Below, one piece after another: positions 44,296 through 53,689 of a stretch of 64,000 bases of DNA. Every line of letters begins with the position of its first letter. Within the stretch, counting starts at the first letter, position 1. Source of the stretch: Hyphomonas neptunium ATCC 15444 (GTDB lineage: Bacteria; Pseudomonadota; Alphaproteobacteria; Caulobacterales; Hyphomonadaceae); the NCBI RefSeq assembly GCF_000013025.1, contig NC_008358.1, positions 3,286,001-3,350,000 of the forward strand, given 5' to 3'. The position numbers and the translations under genes are program-made. Below the pieces are notes generated by a model. The model was not told where the DNA came from and did not search any database. It saw nothing but the letters and a program-made list of their open reading frames with translations.

Positions 44296-44868
44296 ATGAG
44301 GACCAAACCCGCCAAACCGCATCTGCCGACCATTGCAGCCGTCTTGCTGTTGGCGTGCGGCTTCATTCTGCTCGGCCTGACCGCCTCGCCCGAGGCCATG
44401 GCTCAGGAAGACACCCAGGAAAATGCGCAGGAAAATACCGGCCAGATCGACTATGCCGGTTTCCAGGCCCTGACCGCAGAAGCAGCGCCCCACAGGGCCG
44501 CCCGCCTCGTACCGCTCGAAACCTTCAATACGATGCGCGCCGATCCAGATACGCTGATCATTGATGCCCGCAGCGCGCAGGCCTTCGCGCTCGGACATAT
44601 CGAGGGCGCGGTAAATCTCAATTTCTCTGATTTCACCGAGGAAAAGCTCGCCGCAGTCATCGGTCCGAAAGACCGCCGCATCCTGATCTATTGCAATAAC
44701 AACTTCACCGATGATGTCGCGCCCGTCCCGCTGAAAAGCGCCCCGCTGGCCCTCAACATCGCGACTTATGTAAACCTTTACGGCTATGGCTATCGCAACC
44801 TTTACGAACTCGACGGCGCCTACGGGCTCAGCGATGAGCGCGTGGTTTGGGCCGGCAACGAAGGTTGA
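44296..44868 (+). CDS. exported rhodanese-domain protein
   Basis: A 190-residue protein with an N-terminal hydrophobic segment (residues 10-35, ending SPEAMA) acting as signal peptide or anchor, a Gln/Glu/Asn-rich linker, then a rhodanese domain: VPLETFNTMRADPDTLIIDARSAQAFALGHIEGAVNLN and active-site Cys in ILIYCNNNF. The catalytic loop CNNNFTD is not the canonical thiosulfate type, so sulfurtransfer is not assured; the TYVNLYGYGYRNLYEL tail is aromatic-rich. GAAAGGG is upstream. It lies between tdk and fpr with separate intergenic gaps. Confidence 0.85.
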   Translation: MRTKPAKPHLPTIAAVLLLACGFILLGLTASPEAMAQEDTQENAQENTGQIDYAGFQALTAEAAPHRAARLVPLETFNTMRADPDTLIIDARSAQAFALGHIEGAVNLNFSDFTEEKLAAVIGPKDRRILIYCNNNFTDDVAPVPLKSAPLALNIATYVNLYGYGYRNLYELDGAYGLSDERVVWAGNEG

Positions 44869-44958
44869 GTAAAACTAAACCGTTCATCTGACGCATTGCA
44901 TTTGCGCTGCGCCCACGTCAACTGACGCCCGAACACGAGACACCGGAGATCTTGGGGT

Positions 44959-45780
44959 ATGAGCGCCGACGCATCCGCAGGCCAGGCAGCGCCTGTGAAA
45001 GTAAATCCGAATGGCCCAACCGAGGAAACCGTTCTCTCGGTGGAACATTATACGGACCGGCTGTTCCGTTTCAGGCTGACGCGCCCGCAGAGTTTCCGCT
45101 TCCGCACCGGCGAGTTCGTGATGATCGGCCTGCCCAAGGAAGACGGCAAACCGCTTTTGCGCGCCTACTCGATCGCCTCCCCTGCCTGGGACGAGGAACT
45201 TGAGTTCTACTCGATCAAGGTGCCTGACGGCCCGCTGACCTCGCGCCTCCAGAAAATCCAGCCGGGCGATAAGGTCCTGCTCGGCCGCAAGCCGACCGGC
45301 ACGCTGGTGCTAGACGCCCTCACCCCCGGCAAGCGCCTCTACATGTTCTCTACCGGCACCGGCTTTGCCCCCTTCGCCAGCCTGGTGCGCGACCCTGACA
45401 CCTATGAGCGCTATGACGAGGTGATTGTCACCCATACCTGCCGGGACGTGGACGAGCTGATCTATTCGCGCACGCTGATCGACAGCTTGCACAATGATCC
45501 GCTGGTCGGCGAAATGGTCGAGGGCAAGCTGAAGCTCTACACCACCACAACGCGCGAGCATTACGAACATATGGGCCGGATCACGACCCTGATCGAGAAT
45601 GGCAAGCTGTTCGAGGATCTCGGCGTGCCCCCGCTCGACCCGGCGACAGACCGCGCGATGATCTGCGGTTCGATGGAAATGATCCAGGACGTGAAAGCCC
45701 TTATGCTGAAAGCGGGTCTTACCGAGGGCTCAAACGCCGCCCCGGCAGAATTCGTGATCGAGAAAGCGTTTGCGGGCTGA
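44959..45780 (+). CDS. fpr: ferredoxin--NADP+ reductase
   Basis: FAD flavoprotein of 273 residues that moves electrons between NADPH and ferredoxin/flavodoxin. FAD-binding motif RAYSIASP (R-x-Y-S) follows an FRTGEFVMIGL strand; NADP domain has MFSTGTGFAPFASLV and MICGSMEMIQDV. The C-terminal end EFVIEKAFAG is the short bacterial class II type. It ends exactly where the convergent ion-channel gene ends (TGA/TCA abutting). Confidence 0.93.
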   Translation: MSADASAGQAAPVKVNPNGPTEETVLSVEHYTDRLFRFRLTRPQSFRFRTGEFVMIGLPKEDGKPLLRAYSIASPAWDEELEFYSIKVPDGPLTSRLQKIQPGDKVLLGRKPTGTLVLDALTPGKRLYMFSTGTGFAPFASLVRDPDTYERYDEVIVTHTCRDVDELIYSRTLIDSLHNDPLVGEMVEGKLKLYTTTTREHYEHMGRITTLIENGKLFEDLGVPPLDPATDRAMICGSMEMIQDVKALMLKAGLTEGSNAAPAEFVIEKAFAG

Positions 45781-46644
45781 TCAGCCCGGCCCGGATCTGG
45801 ACTGTTTCAACTCCTGAACTTCCGCGCGCAGCTCGCTGATGAGCGCCATCAGCTCCCTGTGCCGGATAACCTCATGGGTTTCCTGTTCTTCCAGCTCATC
45901 GCTGATTTTCTCTTCGGCATCGAGCATCTTCTCCAGGGCGCTGTCCTGAAGCGAGTCCACAATCACGGCGGTGAAGAGGTTGAGGATCGCCCAGACCGTG
46001 AAGAGAATGAACGGGATAAAGAACATCCACGCCCAGGGGTACTCCTCCATCAGGTCGCGCATATGGCCGTTCCAGCCTTCCATGGTCAGCACTTCAAACA
46101 TGGTGAGCGCAGAGGCCGCGAGCGTGCTGAAATTCTCCGTGTTCTGAGAGCCGCTGAACAGATACGTCGCCATCACGACAGAGACGTAGAAGACAAGTCC
46201 GAGAATGGCGAGGATGGCGCCCATGCCAGGCAGGGCGGTAAGGAGGGCTTCGGTGATCCGCTTCATGGTCGGGATGAAATGCAGGAGCCGCAACAGCCGC
46301 AACACACGCAGCGCCCGCAGCACATTGAAGGTCGACCCGCCCGGAATCACTGAGACCCCGACAACCATAAAGTCGAACCAGTTCCAGCCGAGCTTGAAGA
46401 ATTGCAGGCGGTAGACGTAAAGCTTCAGCACAATCTCGGCAACGAAGATGAAGGTGACAGCCATGTCGATGAAGGTCAGCGCCGCAACGAGCCAGGCGGG
46501 CAGTTGCTCCGAATACGTCAGCACACCGAGCACCACGGCGTTGATCACGATTAGGGCCATGATCGTGTCGCGCACGAAGGGGCGCTCGATAAAGCGCTCT
46601 GCCGATGAGTTATAGGTTTTCTCGTCGAGTGTTGCTTTCGGCAT
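45781..46644 (-). CDS. voltage-gated cation channel, NaChBac/BacNav type
   Basis: Single-domain six-helix channel subunit, 287 residues, expected to act as a homotetramer in the inner membrane. S1-S4 lie at about 25-125; S4 carries Arg every third residue (Arg110, 113, 116, 119). S5 is near 140-163 and S6 near 205-230. The selectivity filter is TMEGWN (187-192) with Glu189, comparable to TLESWA/S of known BacNav channels but with Met and Gly changes. A C-terminal coiled coil (236-281) fits the tetramerising tail. ATG 46644 with GAGGGG upstream is preferred over an earlier in-frame start. Confidence 0.9.
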   Translation of the reverse strand: MPKATLDEKTYNSSAERFIERPFVRDTIMALIVINAVVLGVLTYSEQLPAWLVAALTFIDMAVTFIFVAEIVLKLYVYRLQFFKLGWNWFDFMVVGVSVIPGGSTFNVLRALRVLRLLRLLHFIPTMKRITEALLTALPGMGAILAILGLVFYVSVVMATYLFSGSQNTENFSTLAASALTMFEVLTMEGWNGHMRDLMEEYPWAWMFFIPFILFTVWAILNLFTAVIVDSLQDSALEKMLDAEEKISDELEEQETHEVIRHRELMALISELRAEVQELKQSRSGPG

Positions 46645-46733
46645 GGTCCCCTCATTCCGGTCAGTCAGCGCGCGCAAACTATCCTGCCCGCCCGCAGGAT
46701 CAAGCAAAAGGATTGTGGCAGAAATTATGCCGG

Positions 46734-47732
46734 TCAGCTGGCAGGCGCGCTCGTTTCGACACTGCGATGAGGGTCAGAGTGGTCCCATTCGGCCAGCAAC
46801 ATCCGCAATGTGGAGATGAACGCGATGGGCTGGTCCAGCATCACGTGATGGCGGGCATGGGGCACCGACACGAACGGCACCTGATGGCCCAGAAGGCCGC
46901 GCATGTAATCGCCGACATCGTCCGGCATCAGCGCGCTCTCCTCGCCCCGGATGATGGCGATGCGGCACTGGGCGGCTTTGAGCATCTCGGCCGGGTCGAG
47001 TCCCGGCTCAAACCGCGTCCAGATCATCGGGTCGAATTTCCAGGTCCAGCCGCCCTCTGCGCGCTTCAGGCTCCAGCGGGCGATATAGTCCATGGCATAG
47101 TGATTTTCGCACAGCTGGGGCGGCGCTAGCCTGAACCGGGCCAGCGCTGCGGCAAGGTCTGAATAGACCTTATGCGGACGGCTGGCGCGCGAAGGTCCGC
47201 CGCGCGGACGTTCCGGCGGGTTTACCGGGCTGTCAACGATCACCATCCCTTCAAACCGGCTCCCATGCTTGGCGCCGGTTACCAGCGTGACGAAACCGCC
47301 AAAAGAATGGGCAATGATGACCGGTTTGCGTGGCCCCTCGAACAGGCCGGCCGCTTCGGCAACGGCAACTTCCTCAAGAGAAAAAGTATCCATGTCATAG
47401 GTTTCGCGCCACTCGCTGTCGCCCATGCCGGAGAAGGTCAGCGCGGCGACATTGTAGTGCTCGGCAAAGTAGGGCGCGATGAAATCCCACCAATGAGCAT
47501 GGGCGCCGTTTCCGTGCACGAACAAAAGCCCCGGTGCGCCGCGCTTGCCCCAGCGCTGATAGGTCACCTCGGCGCCCTTCACGGTCACCTTGCCCAGCTC
47601 ATAGGGCACCGCCACAGACTCGCGGAACCAGGCCGGCGCCGACGGCAGCGCGCCGCCATATTCGGCCAGCGGCCCGCCTTCCGAGGGCATCTCGGCGGGC
47701 TGATCCTTGACGATGTTCTTGTCTTTACTCAT
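46734..47732 (-). CDS. alpha/beta-fold hydrolase
   Basis: Cytosolic hydrolase of 332 residues with a hydrophilic 40-residue N-terminus. Oxyanion motif VHGNGAHAHWW, nucleophile elbow IAHSFGGF (Ser), acid presumably in IIRGEESALMPDD and catalytic His in VPHARHHVMLDQP. The SGMGDSEWRETYDMDTFSLEE segment resembles esterases and epoxide hydrolase-like proteins. It is followed in the same direction by the channel gene (90 bp gap). Substrate unknown. Confidence 0.88.
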   Translation of the reverse strand: MSKDKNIVKDQPAEMPSEGGPLAEYGGALPSAPAWFRESVAVPYELGKVTVKGAEVTYQRWGKRGAPGLLFVHGNGAHAHWWDFIAPYFAEHYNVAALTFSGMGDSEWRETYDMDTFSLEEVAVAEAAGLFEGPRKPVIIAHSFGGFVTLVTGAKHGSRFEGMVIVDSPVNPPERPRGGPSRASRPHKVYSDLAAALARFRLAPPQLCENHYAMDYIARWSLKRAEGGWTWKFDPMIWTRFEPGLDPAEMLKAAQCRIAIIRGEESALMPDDVGDYMRGLLGHQVPFVSVPHARHHVMLDQPIAFISTLRMLLAEWDHSDPHRSVETSAPAS

Positions 47733-47811
47733 GTACGCCTCCTCCAGACCTCAGGTTTGAAGGTATATCCGGCGGGCGGCAACCCTTTCGTCACGTCAGA
47801 GCCTGCAATGG

Positions 47812-47841
47812 AAAAGGCCGGCAGGTTTCCCCGCCGGCCTT
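47812..47841 (-). terminator. intrinsic terminator after the redoxin gene
   Basis: AAGGCCGGC (47814-47822) pairs with GCCGGCCTT (47833-47841); on the minus strand the stem runs into TTTT (47815-47812). It closes the dsbD-redoxin unit. Confidence 0.82.
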
Positions 47842-47873
47842 GCTCGAATTCTGCGCCCGTCAGGCGGGCAGGT

Positions 47874-48521
47874 TCAGTATTTTACGGCGCAGCCATAGGG
47901 CTTGGACGAGGGCGTGGCGACCGGATTGCCCGCCTCCAGATCGTCAAGCGCTGCGGTGACGTAGTTATCCGCTTTTGGAATATCCTCGACCCGCGCCGAG
48001 GGGATCGAGTCGATCGCGCCGTCATACACAAGCTCGCCTTCCGGGGTGACGATGAACATGTGCGGCGTGGTCTTGGCGCCGTAGAGGCGGCCGATCTCGC
48101 CGCTTTCATCCAGAATGACGTGCGCAGGTGCCGCGCTGCGCGACGTGGTAAGCTGATTGGCGGCTTCGGGCGACACATGGCCCTGCGAGCCGGGGCGGGA
48201 GGAGATCACCGACAGCCAGACAATGTCATCCGCGCTCGCCGATTTCTGCAGCGACTGCATGTTCGACGGCGGGGCGGCATAATGCTTCTTCACGAAGGGG
48301 CAGCCATCATTGGTCCATTCGAGGATCACGGTCTTGCCTTCAAAATCCGACAGGGAAACGGTCTCGCCAAACGATGTTGTTCCGGTGAATTCAGGCGCTG
48401 CCGCGCCCACTTCAGGCGCAGGCGCCGCTTCAGCGGTCGATGCGATGAGCGCGCCGGCCGTCAGGGCGACGGCTGCGGCCATCCCTGCAGCAAGGCTCAA
48501 GTGGCGGCGGGAAAGTATCAT
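47874..48521 (-). CDS. exported redoxin (AhpC/TSA-like thioredoxin fold)
   Basis: Periplasmic thiol protein, 215 residues. Signal peptide SRRHLSLAAGMAAAV..STAEA, with an RR near the start that could be Tat-type. Redoxin domain: GAAAPEFTGTTSFGETVSLSDF, the redox site EWTNDGCPFVKKHY with a single N-terminal Cys, RLYGAKTTPHMFIV with cis-Pro, and a C-terminal PYGCAVKY whose Cys could be resolving. This layout recurs in the thioredoxin-family proteins with a GCPFVxKHY motif. It lies 48 bp after dsbD on the same strand; DsbD may keep it reduced (inference). Confidence 0.87.
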   Translation of the reverse strand: MILSRRHLSLAAGMAAAVALTAGALIASTAEAAPAPEVGAAAPEFTGTTSFGETVSLSDFEGKTVILEWTNDGCPFVKKHYAAPPSNMQSLQKSASADDIVWLSVISSRPGSQGHVSPEAANQLTTSRSAAPAHVILDESGEIGRLYGAKTTPHMFIVTPEGELVYDGAIDSIPSARVEDIPKADNYVTAALDDLEAGNPVATPSSKPYGCAVKY

Positions 48522-48569
48522 CGTCGTCTCCTGTCTCGAATATTTTCAGTGTCAGAAAGTATAGGCCTG

Positions 48570-50711
48570 TCAGCCTTCGACAAGTCCAATGACAAGTTCT
48601 TGAGTGAGAAGTTCCGGCAGTATCTGCGGCTCGCTCGCCCCGGCCGGATACCAGAGATACATCGGCACACCGGCGCGCGCGCGCAGTTTCAGTTCCTCAG
48701 CAATCATCGGGTCTTTCTGGGTAAAGTCCGCCACCAGGAAGGCCACATTGGCACTCTTGAAGGCGTCCTGCACCTTGCGGGTCTTCAGCGTTGTCAGCTT
48801 GTTGACCTGACAGCTCGCGCACCAGCTGGCCGTGAAGTCCACGAACACGGGGCGGCCATCGGCCAGCATCGCCTCGACCGTTTCCGGGCTCCAGGCAGCT
48901 TCGCCATAGGCGCCGGTGAAGGCCGCTTCGCTGCTGCCGGCAACAGAGGTATCGGGCACATTCGCCTGAACAGCCGGATAGATGAACGCTGCGCCCAGCG
49001 CAACAGCGGCCACGCCCTTGCGCACCGCGCCGCCCTGACGGCCAAGCCAGATGGCAAATACCAGCGTCGTGGCCCCCGCAAGCGTCCACCCGACCGCCCC
49101 TGCCCCTGCAAGACCGGCAACAACCGAGAGAAGCCAGGCCGCCGTCAGGAACATCGGGAAGGCGAACGCCTGTTTCAGCGTGTCCATCCATTTGCCGGGC
49201 TTGGGCAGTATGCGGTGCAGGCCCGGCACGAAGCTGAGGATCAGGAAAGGCAGCGCCATGCCAAAGCCCATGGCGAGGAACACGGCGATCACGGCCGGGG
49301 CCGGCTGGCCGATGACGGCGCCCAAAGCCGCGCCGAGGAACGGCCCGACACAGGGCGCGCCCACCACGGCGGCAAGAATGCCGGTAAAGAAAGCGCCCGC
49401 CGCGCCGCTGCGATTGGCGAGGCTGCCGCCCAGATTCTGGACAGAGCTCCCAAGCTCAAAATAGCCCATCAGCCAGAGGCCGACAGCAAACATGACGAGG
49501 GTGAGGATGGCGACCGTGGGCGCATGTTGCAGCTGGAAGCCAAGCGTTGCCGATCCCGTTGCCTGGCGCACCGCCAGCAGCGCGCCCGCCAGCGCAAGGA
49601 AAGACACCAGCACACCGCCCGTATACCAGAGCCCGTGCGATTTGAGTTCACCTGCATGGCCCGTCGAGGCGGCCTGCACCATACCGATGGCTTTCATCGA
49701 CAGCACCGGCAGCACGCAGGGCATGAGATTGAGAATGATGCCGCCGATGAGCGCGAAGAAGGCAAGCGTTGCAATTCGCTGCCAGCCAAGCGCGGCTCCG
49801 TCGCCGGCTCCATCGGGCGCCCCTGCGCCTGTGCCAGGAAGCGCAGATTGCACATTCCGGTCGGCCGTGCCTGCAAACGCTTCACCGCGGCTTGCCGAGA
49901 TTTCGTAGCCCACAGGCTCGGCGCCCGGCACATCGATCCGGATTACGCCATCCAGCGTCTCTGCGATGCTGCCCGCCCGGTCCGGCGTCAGGCTGAGACT
50001 TGCACCCTCAGCGCCAGCTTTCTGGGGCTGGGCCGCCGGGTGGCTGATTTCATGCTTGAACGGAAAGAAACGGATCTGCGCGCCTTCGGGAAAACCGCCC
50101 GGCTGGCGCAGCGACAGGGTCCAGGGTTCAGCGGCGTCATCAATCCGCGCTTCGCCGGCGAAATCTACCGGTACACGGGCAATCCATTTGCCGATTTCTG
50201 CGCCCGCAACCGCATTCTCGATCGGCGCGCCGACGGGCAGCGTCAACGAAACATCCGCCGTTTCGGGAATGCAGATGGATTCGCAGATCAGGTAATCAGC
50301 TTCAGCCACAAGCCGGACTTCACCGCTGGCATCCTCCGGCACAGTGACCGGAAAGGCGAAGATGACCTCGTCATCATAGCCATAATCCATGATCTCGCCT
50401 TCAACGACGGGGATCAGATGCGGCAGGGGCCAGAGAAACGCGCCAACAGCGTCCTCGGGGAGGCTCGTTCCCTCTTCCAGTATCAGCCGGGGTGGCAGAC
50501 CCGCATCCCCGGCATTCTGCCAGTAAACGTGCCAGCCCTCATCCATTGTCATTTTGAGAGCGGCATAAAATGTGTCGCCAGGCGCCACACTGACGCGATC
50601 GGCAATCAGCTCCGCCTCAGCCCGGCGCTCGTCCATCTGCGCATGGCCAAGCCCTGCAAGCGCCGAAAGGCTGATTGCGGCCATGGCAATACGCCGGAAA
50701 AACCCTGTCAT
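48570..50711 (-). CDS. dsbD: DsbD-family thiol:disulfide interchange protein
   Basis: Three-part inner-membrane reductant exporter, 713 residues. Signal peptide ends SALAGLGHAQ; the periplasmic domain has Cys pair CESIC; the central membrane domain (about residues 300-560, eight helices) carries LMPCVLPVLSMK and GAPCVGPFLGAALG, the two Cys that relay electrons; and the C-terminal thioredoxin domain has DFTASWCASCQVNK. It passes electrons from cytosolic thioredoxin to periplasmic proteins. ATG 50711 (MTGFFRR) with CGGAGCGG upstream is chosen because it begins a signal peptide; earlier in-frame starts add basic, non-hydrophobic residues. Confidence 0.93.
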   Translation of the reverse strand: MTGFFRRIAMAAISLSALAGLGHAQMDERRAEAELIADRVSVAPGDTFYAALKMTMDEGWHVYWQNAGDAGLPPRLILEEGTSLPEDAVGAFLWPLPHLIPVVEGEIMDYGYDDEVIFAFPVTVPEDASGEVRLVAEADYLICESICIPETADVSLTLPVGAPIENAVAGAEIGKWIARVPVDFAGEARIDDAAEPWTLSLRQPGGFPEGAQIRFFPFKHEISHPAAQPQKAGAEGASLSLTPDRAGSIAETLDGVIRIDVPGAEPVGYEISASRGEAFAGTADRNVQSALPGTGAGAPDGAGDGAALGWQRIATLAFFALIGGIILNLMPCVLPVLSMKAIGMVQAASTGHAGELKSHGLWYTGGVLVSFLALAGALLAVRQATGSATLGFQLQHAPTVAILTLVMFAVGLWLMGYFELGSSVQNLGGSLANRSGAAGAFFTGILAAVVGAPCVGPFLGAALGAVIGQPAPAVIAVFLAMGFGMALPFLILSFVPGLHRILPKPGKWMDTLKQAFAFPMFLTAAWLLSVVAGLAGAGAVGWTLAGATTLVFAIWLGRQGGAVRKGVAAVALGAAFIYPAVQANVPDTSVAGSSEAAFTGAYGEAAWSPETVEAMLADGRPVFVDFTASWCASCQVNKLTTLKTRKVQDAFKSANVAFLVADFTQKDPMIAEELKLRARAGVPMYLWYPAGASEPQILPELLTQELVIGLVEG

Positions 50712-50814
50712 CTGCAGCCGCTCCGTCAGACTTCTCACGTTCCCGCTCATATGCGCCGGGCGCCGGGCCGGGGAAACCCCTGCTCTCCGGTTCGTGATGC
50801 CGCGCCTGCGCGCA

Positions 50815-50850
50815 AAAAGAAACGGCCCTCCGCAATGGAAGGGCCGTTTC
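50815..50850 (-). terminator. intrinsic terminator after the sapC gene
   Basis: GAAACGGCCCT (50819-50829) pairs with AGGGCCGTTTC (50840-50850); on the minus strand it is followed by TTTTT (50818-50814 region). Confidence 0.85.
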
Positions 50851-50874
50851 AGAACCATTATTGTAGGCGTCAGA

Positions 50875-51669
50875 TCACGCAGCCGCTTCGCCCGGTGGCG
50901 GGGTGCGGACGGCGCGGTTGACCACTTTCGTCCAGTTCAGCAGCGAAACGAGGTGGGCATAGCTGGCGCCCAGAGCCCCGTTATTGCGAAGCTCAAGGAA
51001 TTTATCCTGAGGAAGCGCGCCGAGGCGCTCCTCGGAGATCGCCCAATAGTCAGCGATCTTCTGAACCGGGCCGGTAGCATTGCCCTGCTGGTCGCGCGGC
51101 TGGAAGGTCACGGTTTTCTGTTCGAACAAGTCCATGTCGCGGATGATTTTCACGAAATCGACAGTCGCGCGGCGCTGACGCTCGAACTCCTTGCAGAATT
51201 CAATGGCATCATTGGTGAACTTGGTCGGCTGGCCATTCTCGAAGAACGCCACTTCCGGCTGGTTCGATACCATCGGCGCCGAACGGTCGACACACAGCAG
51301 CAGGCGGTCAGACCCGTCATCGGCCGCGAACACGAACGGGTAGCGGCGGACAAATGCCGGAATGTAGTGATCTTCCAGAACCATCCCTTCAGCGTTCACA
51401 TAGAGGTTCTGCCCCTGGCGCACGCCCATGACCGCAACCGGTGTACGGTCTTCGCCCACGAAGATGACGGGATACGACGCAGCCGCAATCCCGAACTCGG
51501 TAACGGTCACCGGGACCGCATGGGCTTCCCGCAGGAAGCTGAACGGCTGGGGGATCTGTTTAACCCCAAGACCGCCATGTTCTTCGGCGGAAAGGGGCTG
51601 GGGATTCTTATAGAACAGAACCTGGCCAGAAAGCGCAGCCTGGCCTGCAGTCGAGATAGGGGTTGTCAC
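50875..51669 (-). CDS. SapC-family protein
   Basis: A 264-residue protein of the SapC family (named after a Campylobacter S-layer locus gene), function not established. Family pattern: FYKNPQPLSAEEHGGLGV, TEFGIAAASYPVIFVGED, GMVLEDHYIPAFVRRYPFVF, LLLCVDR, and the C-terminal LGALPQDKFLELRNNGALGASYAHLVSL. No signal peptide. Start is GTG 51669, with GAGGAGCC 8-10 nt upstream. It is divergent from the DUF885 lipoprotein (106 bp) and has its own terminator. Confidence 0.85.
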   Translation of the reverse strand: MTTPISTAGQAALSGQVLFYKNPQPLSAEEHGGLGVKQIPQPFSFLREAHAVPVTVTEFGIAAASYPVIFVGEDRTPVAVMGVRQGQNLYVNAEGMVLEDHYIPAFVRRYPFVFAADDGSDRLLLCVDRSAPMVSNQPEVAFFENGQPTKFTNDAIEFCKEFERQRRATVDFVKIIRDMDLFEQKTVTFQPRDQQGNATGPVQKIADYWAISEERLGALPQDKFLELRNNGALGASYAHLVSLLNWTKVVNRAVRTPPPGEAAA

Positions 51670-51775
51670 GTTGCGTGGCTCCTCGGAATTTTGGCGCAGA
51701 AGTAACGGAAATAAACTATGGCCACAACTCCCGAAACAGGCTCAATTGCAGTGAAAACCGAGTAATATAAGTGTC

Positions 51776-53659
51776 ATGCTAGCCGTAACCGGACGCAGAA
51801 CTGCGAGCCTTTTGCCGGCTGGGCTTTGCACAGCCCTTCTCATGGCTGTGCTCCCAGTTGCGTGCACCCCCCGCGCCGACCCTGAAGGCACCCCGCGCCG
51901 CGTGGCGCGCGAGATCGAGCAGACCCTGACAACCGTTGCCCAGAATGAGGTCACGCGGGACCCCGAGCTCGCCACCCGGCTGGGCCTGGCGCAGGCGGAT
52001 GCGGGCTTTGCCTACAACCGCCACCTGACAGACCGCTCGCAGGCCGCCTATGAGCGCGCCCGCCTGTCACGCCTGGAAACGCGCGACCTTCTGGTGCGCA
52101 TTACCCGTCCGGCGAGAGGCAGCGCCCTCGCCCGCCACCTCGACACGCTGATTGCCGCCCATGAGACCGCCGAAACCCTCTTCATGGGCGGGTATGGCGC
52201 CTCCGGGCTCGCAGCGTCCTACCCCTATGTCGCCGACCATACGCGCGGCGCGTATCTTGATGTGCCCGACCTGCTCGCCCGGTTTCACCCGCTCCGGACG
52301 CCGGCCGATGCCCGCGCCTTTGCCGACCGGATGGCCCAGTTTGCCGACGCCATCGAGGACGACCGGCGGCGCTTGGAATCTGACGCCCGCGCCGGCGTGG
52401 TGCCCCCTGCGCCAGTACTGCGCAGAATGCAGGCGCTGGCCGCTACCGCAGCGGCCCAGCCGCCCGAGCTCAGCCCGCCTGTGGTCACCTTCGAGAACCT
52501 GACCCCCGGCATCCGAGACCTTGAACCCGCCGAACGGGACCGGCTGATCGCCCAGGTGCGCCGCCTCGCGGCCGACCGCGTGCAGCCCGCCTATGCCGCC
52601 TTCGCTGATAGCTTGGGCACGCTCGCCAACACGGCGCCGGAACTGCCGGGCGCATGGCAATTGCCCGAAGGCACAGAGTATTACGCCGCCGCCCTGAAAG
52701 CCTATACCGGCGACGATGCCGCCGCTGCGGGTCTGCATGAGCGCGGCAAGCTGGAAGTTGATGCGCTGCTGGCGGAAACCGGCCGCGCTCTGGCCGCGCT
52801 TGGCCTGGTAGAGGGCAGTGTTGGCGAACGCCTTGCGATCCTCGCCGCCCAGCCGGAGCAGATTTATCCTGATACGGAAGAAGGCCGCGCGGCGCTGATC
52901 GGGCGCATCCTGGCCCATACGGACCGGGCGGCCGCCGCCATTCCCGAACAGTTCGATTTTACCATGCCCGAACGGGCAGGCCTGCGCGCAGTGCCGCCCG
53001 AATTTGCCGCCTTTCTTCCGCCAGCCGCCTATCTGCCGCGCTCTCTCAGCGGCAGCACACCGGCACGGGTCGAGATCAATCTTGCCCGCATGAATGACTG
53101 GCCGGACTTTTCCCTGGCAGTCACCGCCTTCCATGAGCTTGTGCCCGGCCACCATCTGGAAAGCAGCGCCGCGCGCAGCGCCGCCGAGCTGCCTCTGGCC
53201 CGGCAGATGGTCTGGAATGTGGCCTATGGGGAAGGCTGGGCGTCTTACGCCGAAACCCTGGCAGACGAGCTGGGCCTGTATTCAAGCGACCCGCTCAGCC
53301 GTATCGGATACCTGCAATCCATGCTGCTGCGCGCCGCCGGGCTGGTGGCCGATACCGGCATTCACAATGAGCGCTGGACCCGCGATCAGGCGATTGCCTA
53401 TCTGACTGAAACTGTCGGCCTCAGCCCTGAAAGAAGCGCTGACGAGGTGGACCGCTACACAGTTCGCCCCGGATATGCCGCTGCCTACTGGCTCGGGCGG
53501 GAGCGCATCCTCGATCTCCGGGAACGCGCCATCCGGGTGCTTGGGCCGCGGTTTGATCCCAAGGCGTTTCACCGGGTCATCCTGGCGGGCGGGCCGCGCC
53601 CGCTCAGCATGGTCGAGGAAGACGTGACCCGCTGGTACACCGAGCAGGTCGAGAACTGA
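51776..53659 (+). CDS. DUF885-family putative metallopeptidase, lipoprotein
   Basis: Exported 627-residue protein. A signal peptide ends at LPVAC (lipidated Cys30). Family DUF885 is related to zinc carboxypeptidases; the putative metal site is FHELVPGHHLE with a further Glu in YGEGWASYAE. YTVRPGYAAAYWLGRERI near the C-terminus is conserved. Ala/Arg/Glu-rich helices fill the N-terminal half. It probably degrades peptides in the periplasm (inference). ATG 51776 is chosen because it starts the signal peptide, although the Shine-Dalgarno is weak. Confidence 0.87.
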   Translation: MLAVTGRRTASLLPAGLCTALLMAVLPVACTPRADPEGTPRRVAREIEQTLTTVAQNEVTRDPELATRLGLAQADAGFAYNRHLTDRSQAAYERARLSRLETRDLLVRITRPARGSALARHLDTLIAAHETAETLFMGGYGASGLAASYPYVADHTRGAYLDVPDLLARFHPLRTPADARAFADRMAQFADAIEDDRRRLESDARAGVVPPAPVLRRMQALAATAAAQPPELSPPVVTFENLTPGIRDLEPAERDRLIAQVRRLAADRVQPAYAAFADSLGTLANTAPELPGAWQLPEGTEYYAAALKAYTGDDAAAAGLHERGKLEVDALLAETGRALAALGLVEGSVGERLAILAAQPEQIYPDTEEGRAALIGRILAHTDRAAAAIPEQFDFTMPERAGLRAVPPEFAAFLPPAAYLPRSLSGSTPARVEINLARMNDWPDFSLAVTAFHELVPGHHLESSAARSAAELPLARQMVWNVAYGEGWASYAETLADELGLYSSDPLSRIGYLQSMLLRAAGLVADTGIHNERWTRDQAIAYLTETVGLSPERSADEVDRYTVRPGYAAAYWLGRERILDLRERAIRVLGPRFDPKAFHRVILAGGPRPLSMVEEDVTRWYTEQVEN

Positions 53660-53689
53660 GCCCTTCCCTGCGCGGTGTATGTCAGCGTG

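Noticed and set aside
47172..50921. A 1249-codon open frame on the plus strand
   Set aside because: It runs antisense through the alpha/beta hydrolase, redoxin and dsbD genes, all of which have clear family motifs. Its translation is Arg/His-rich with no domain, as expected from high-GC antisense reading.
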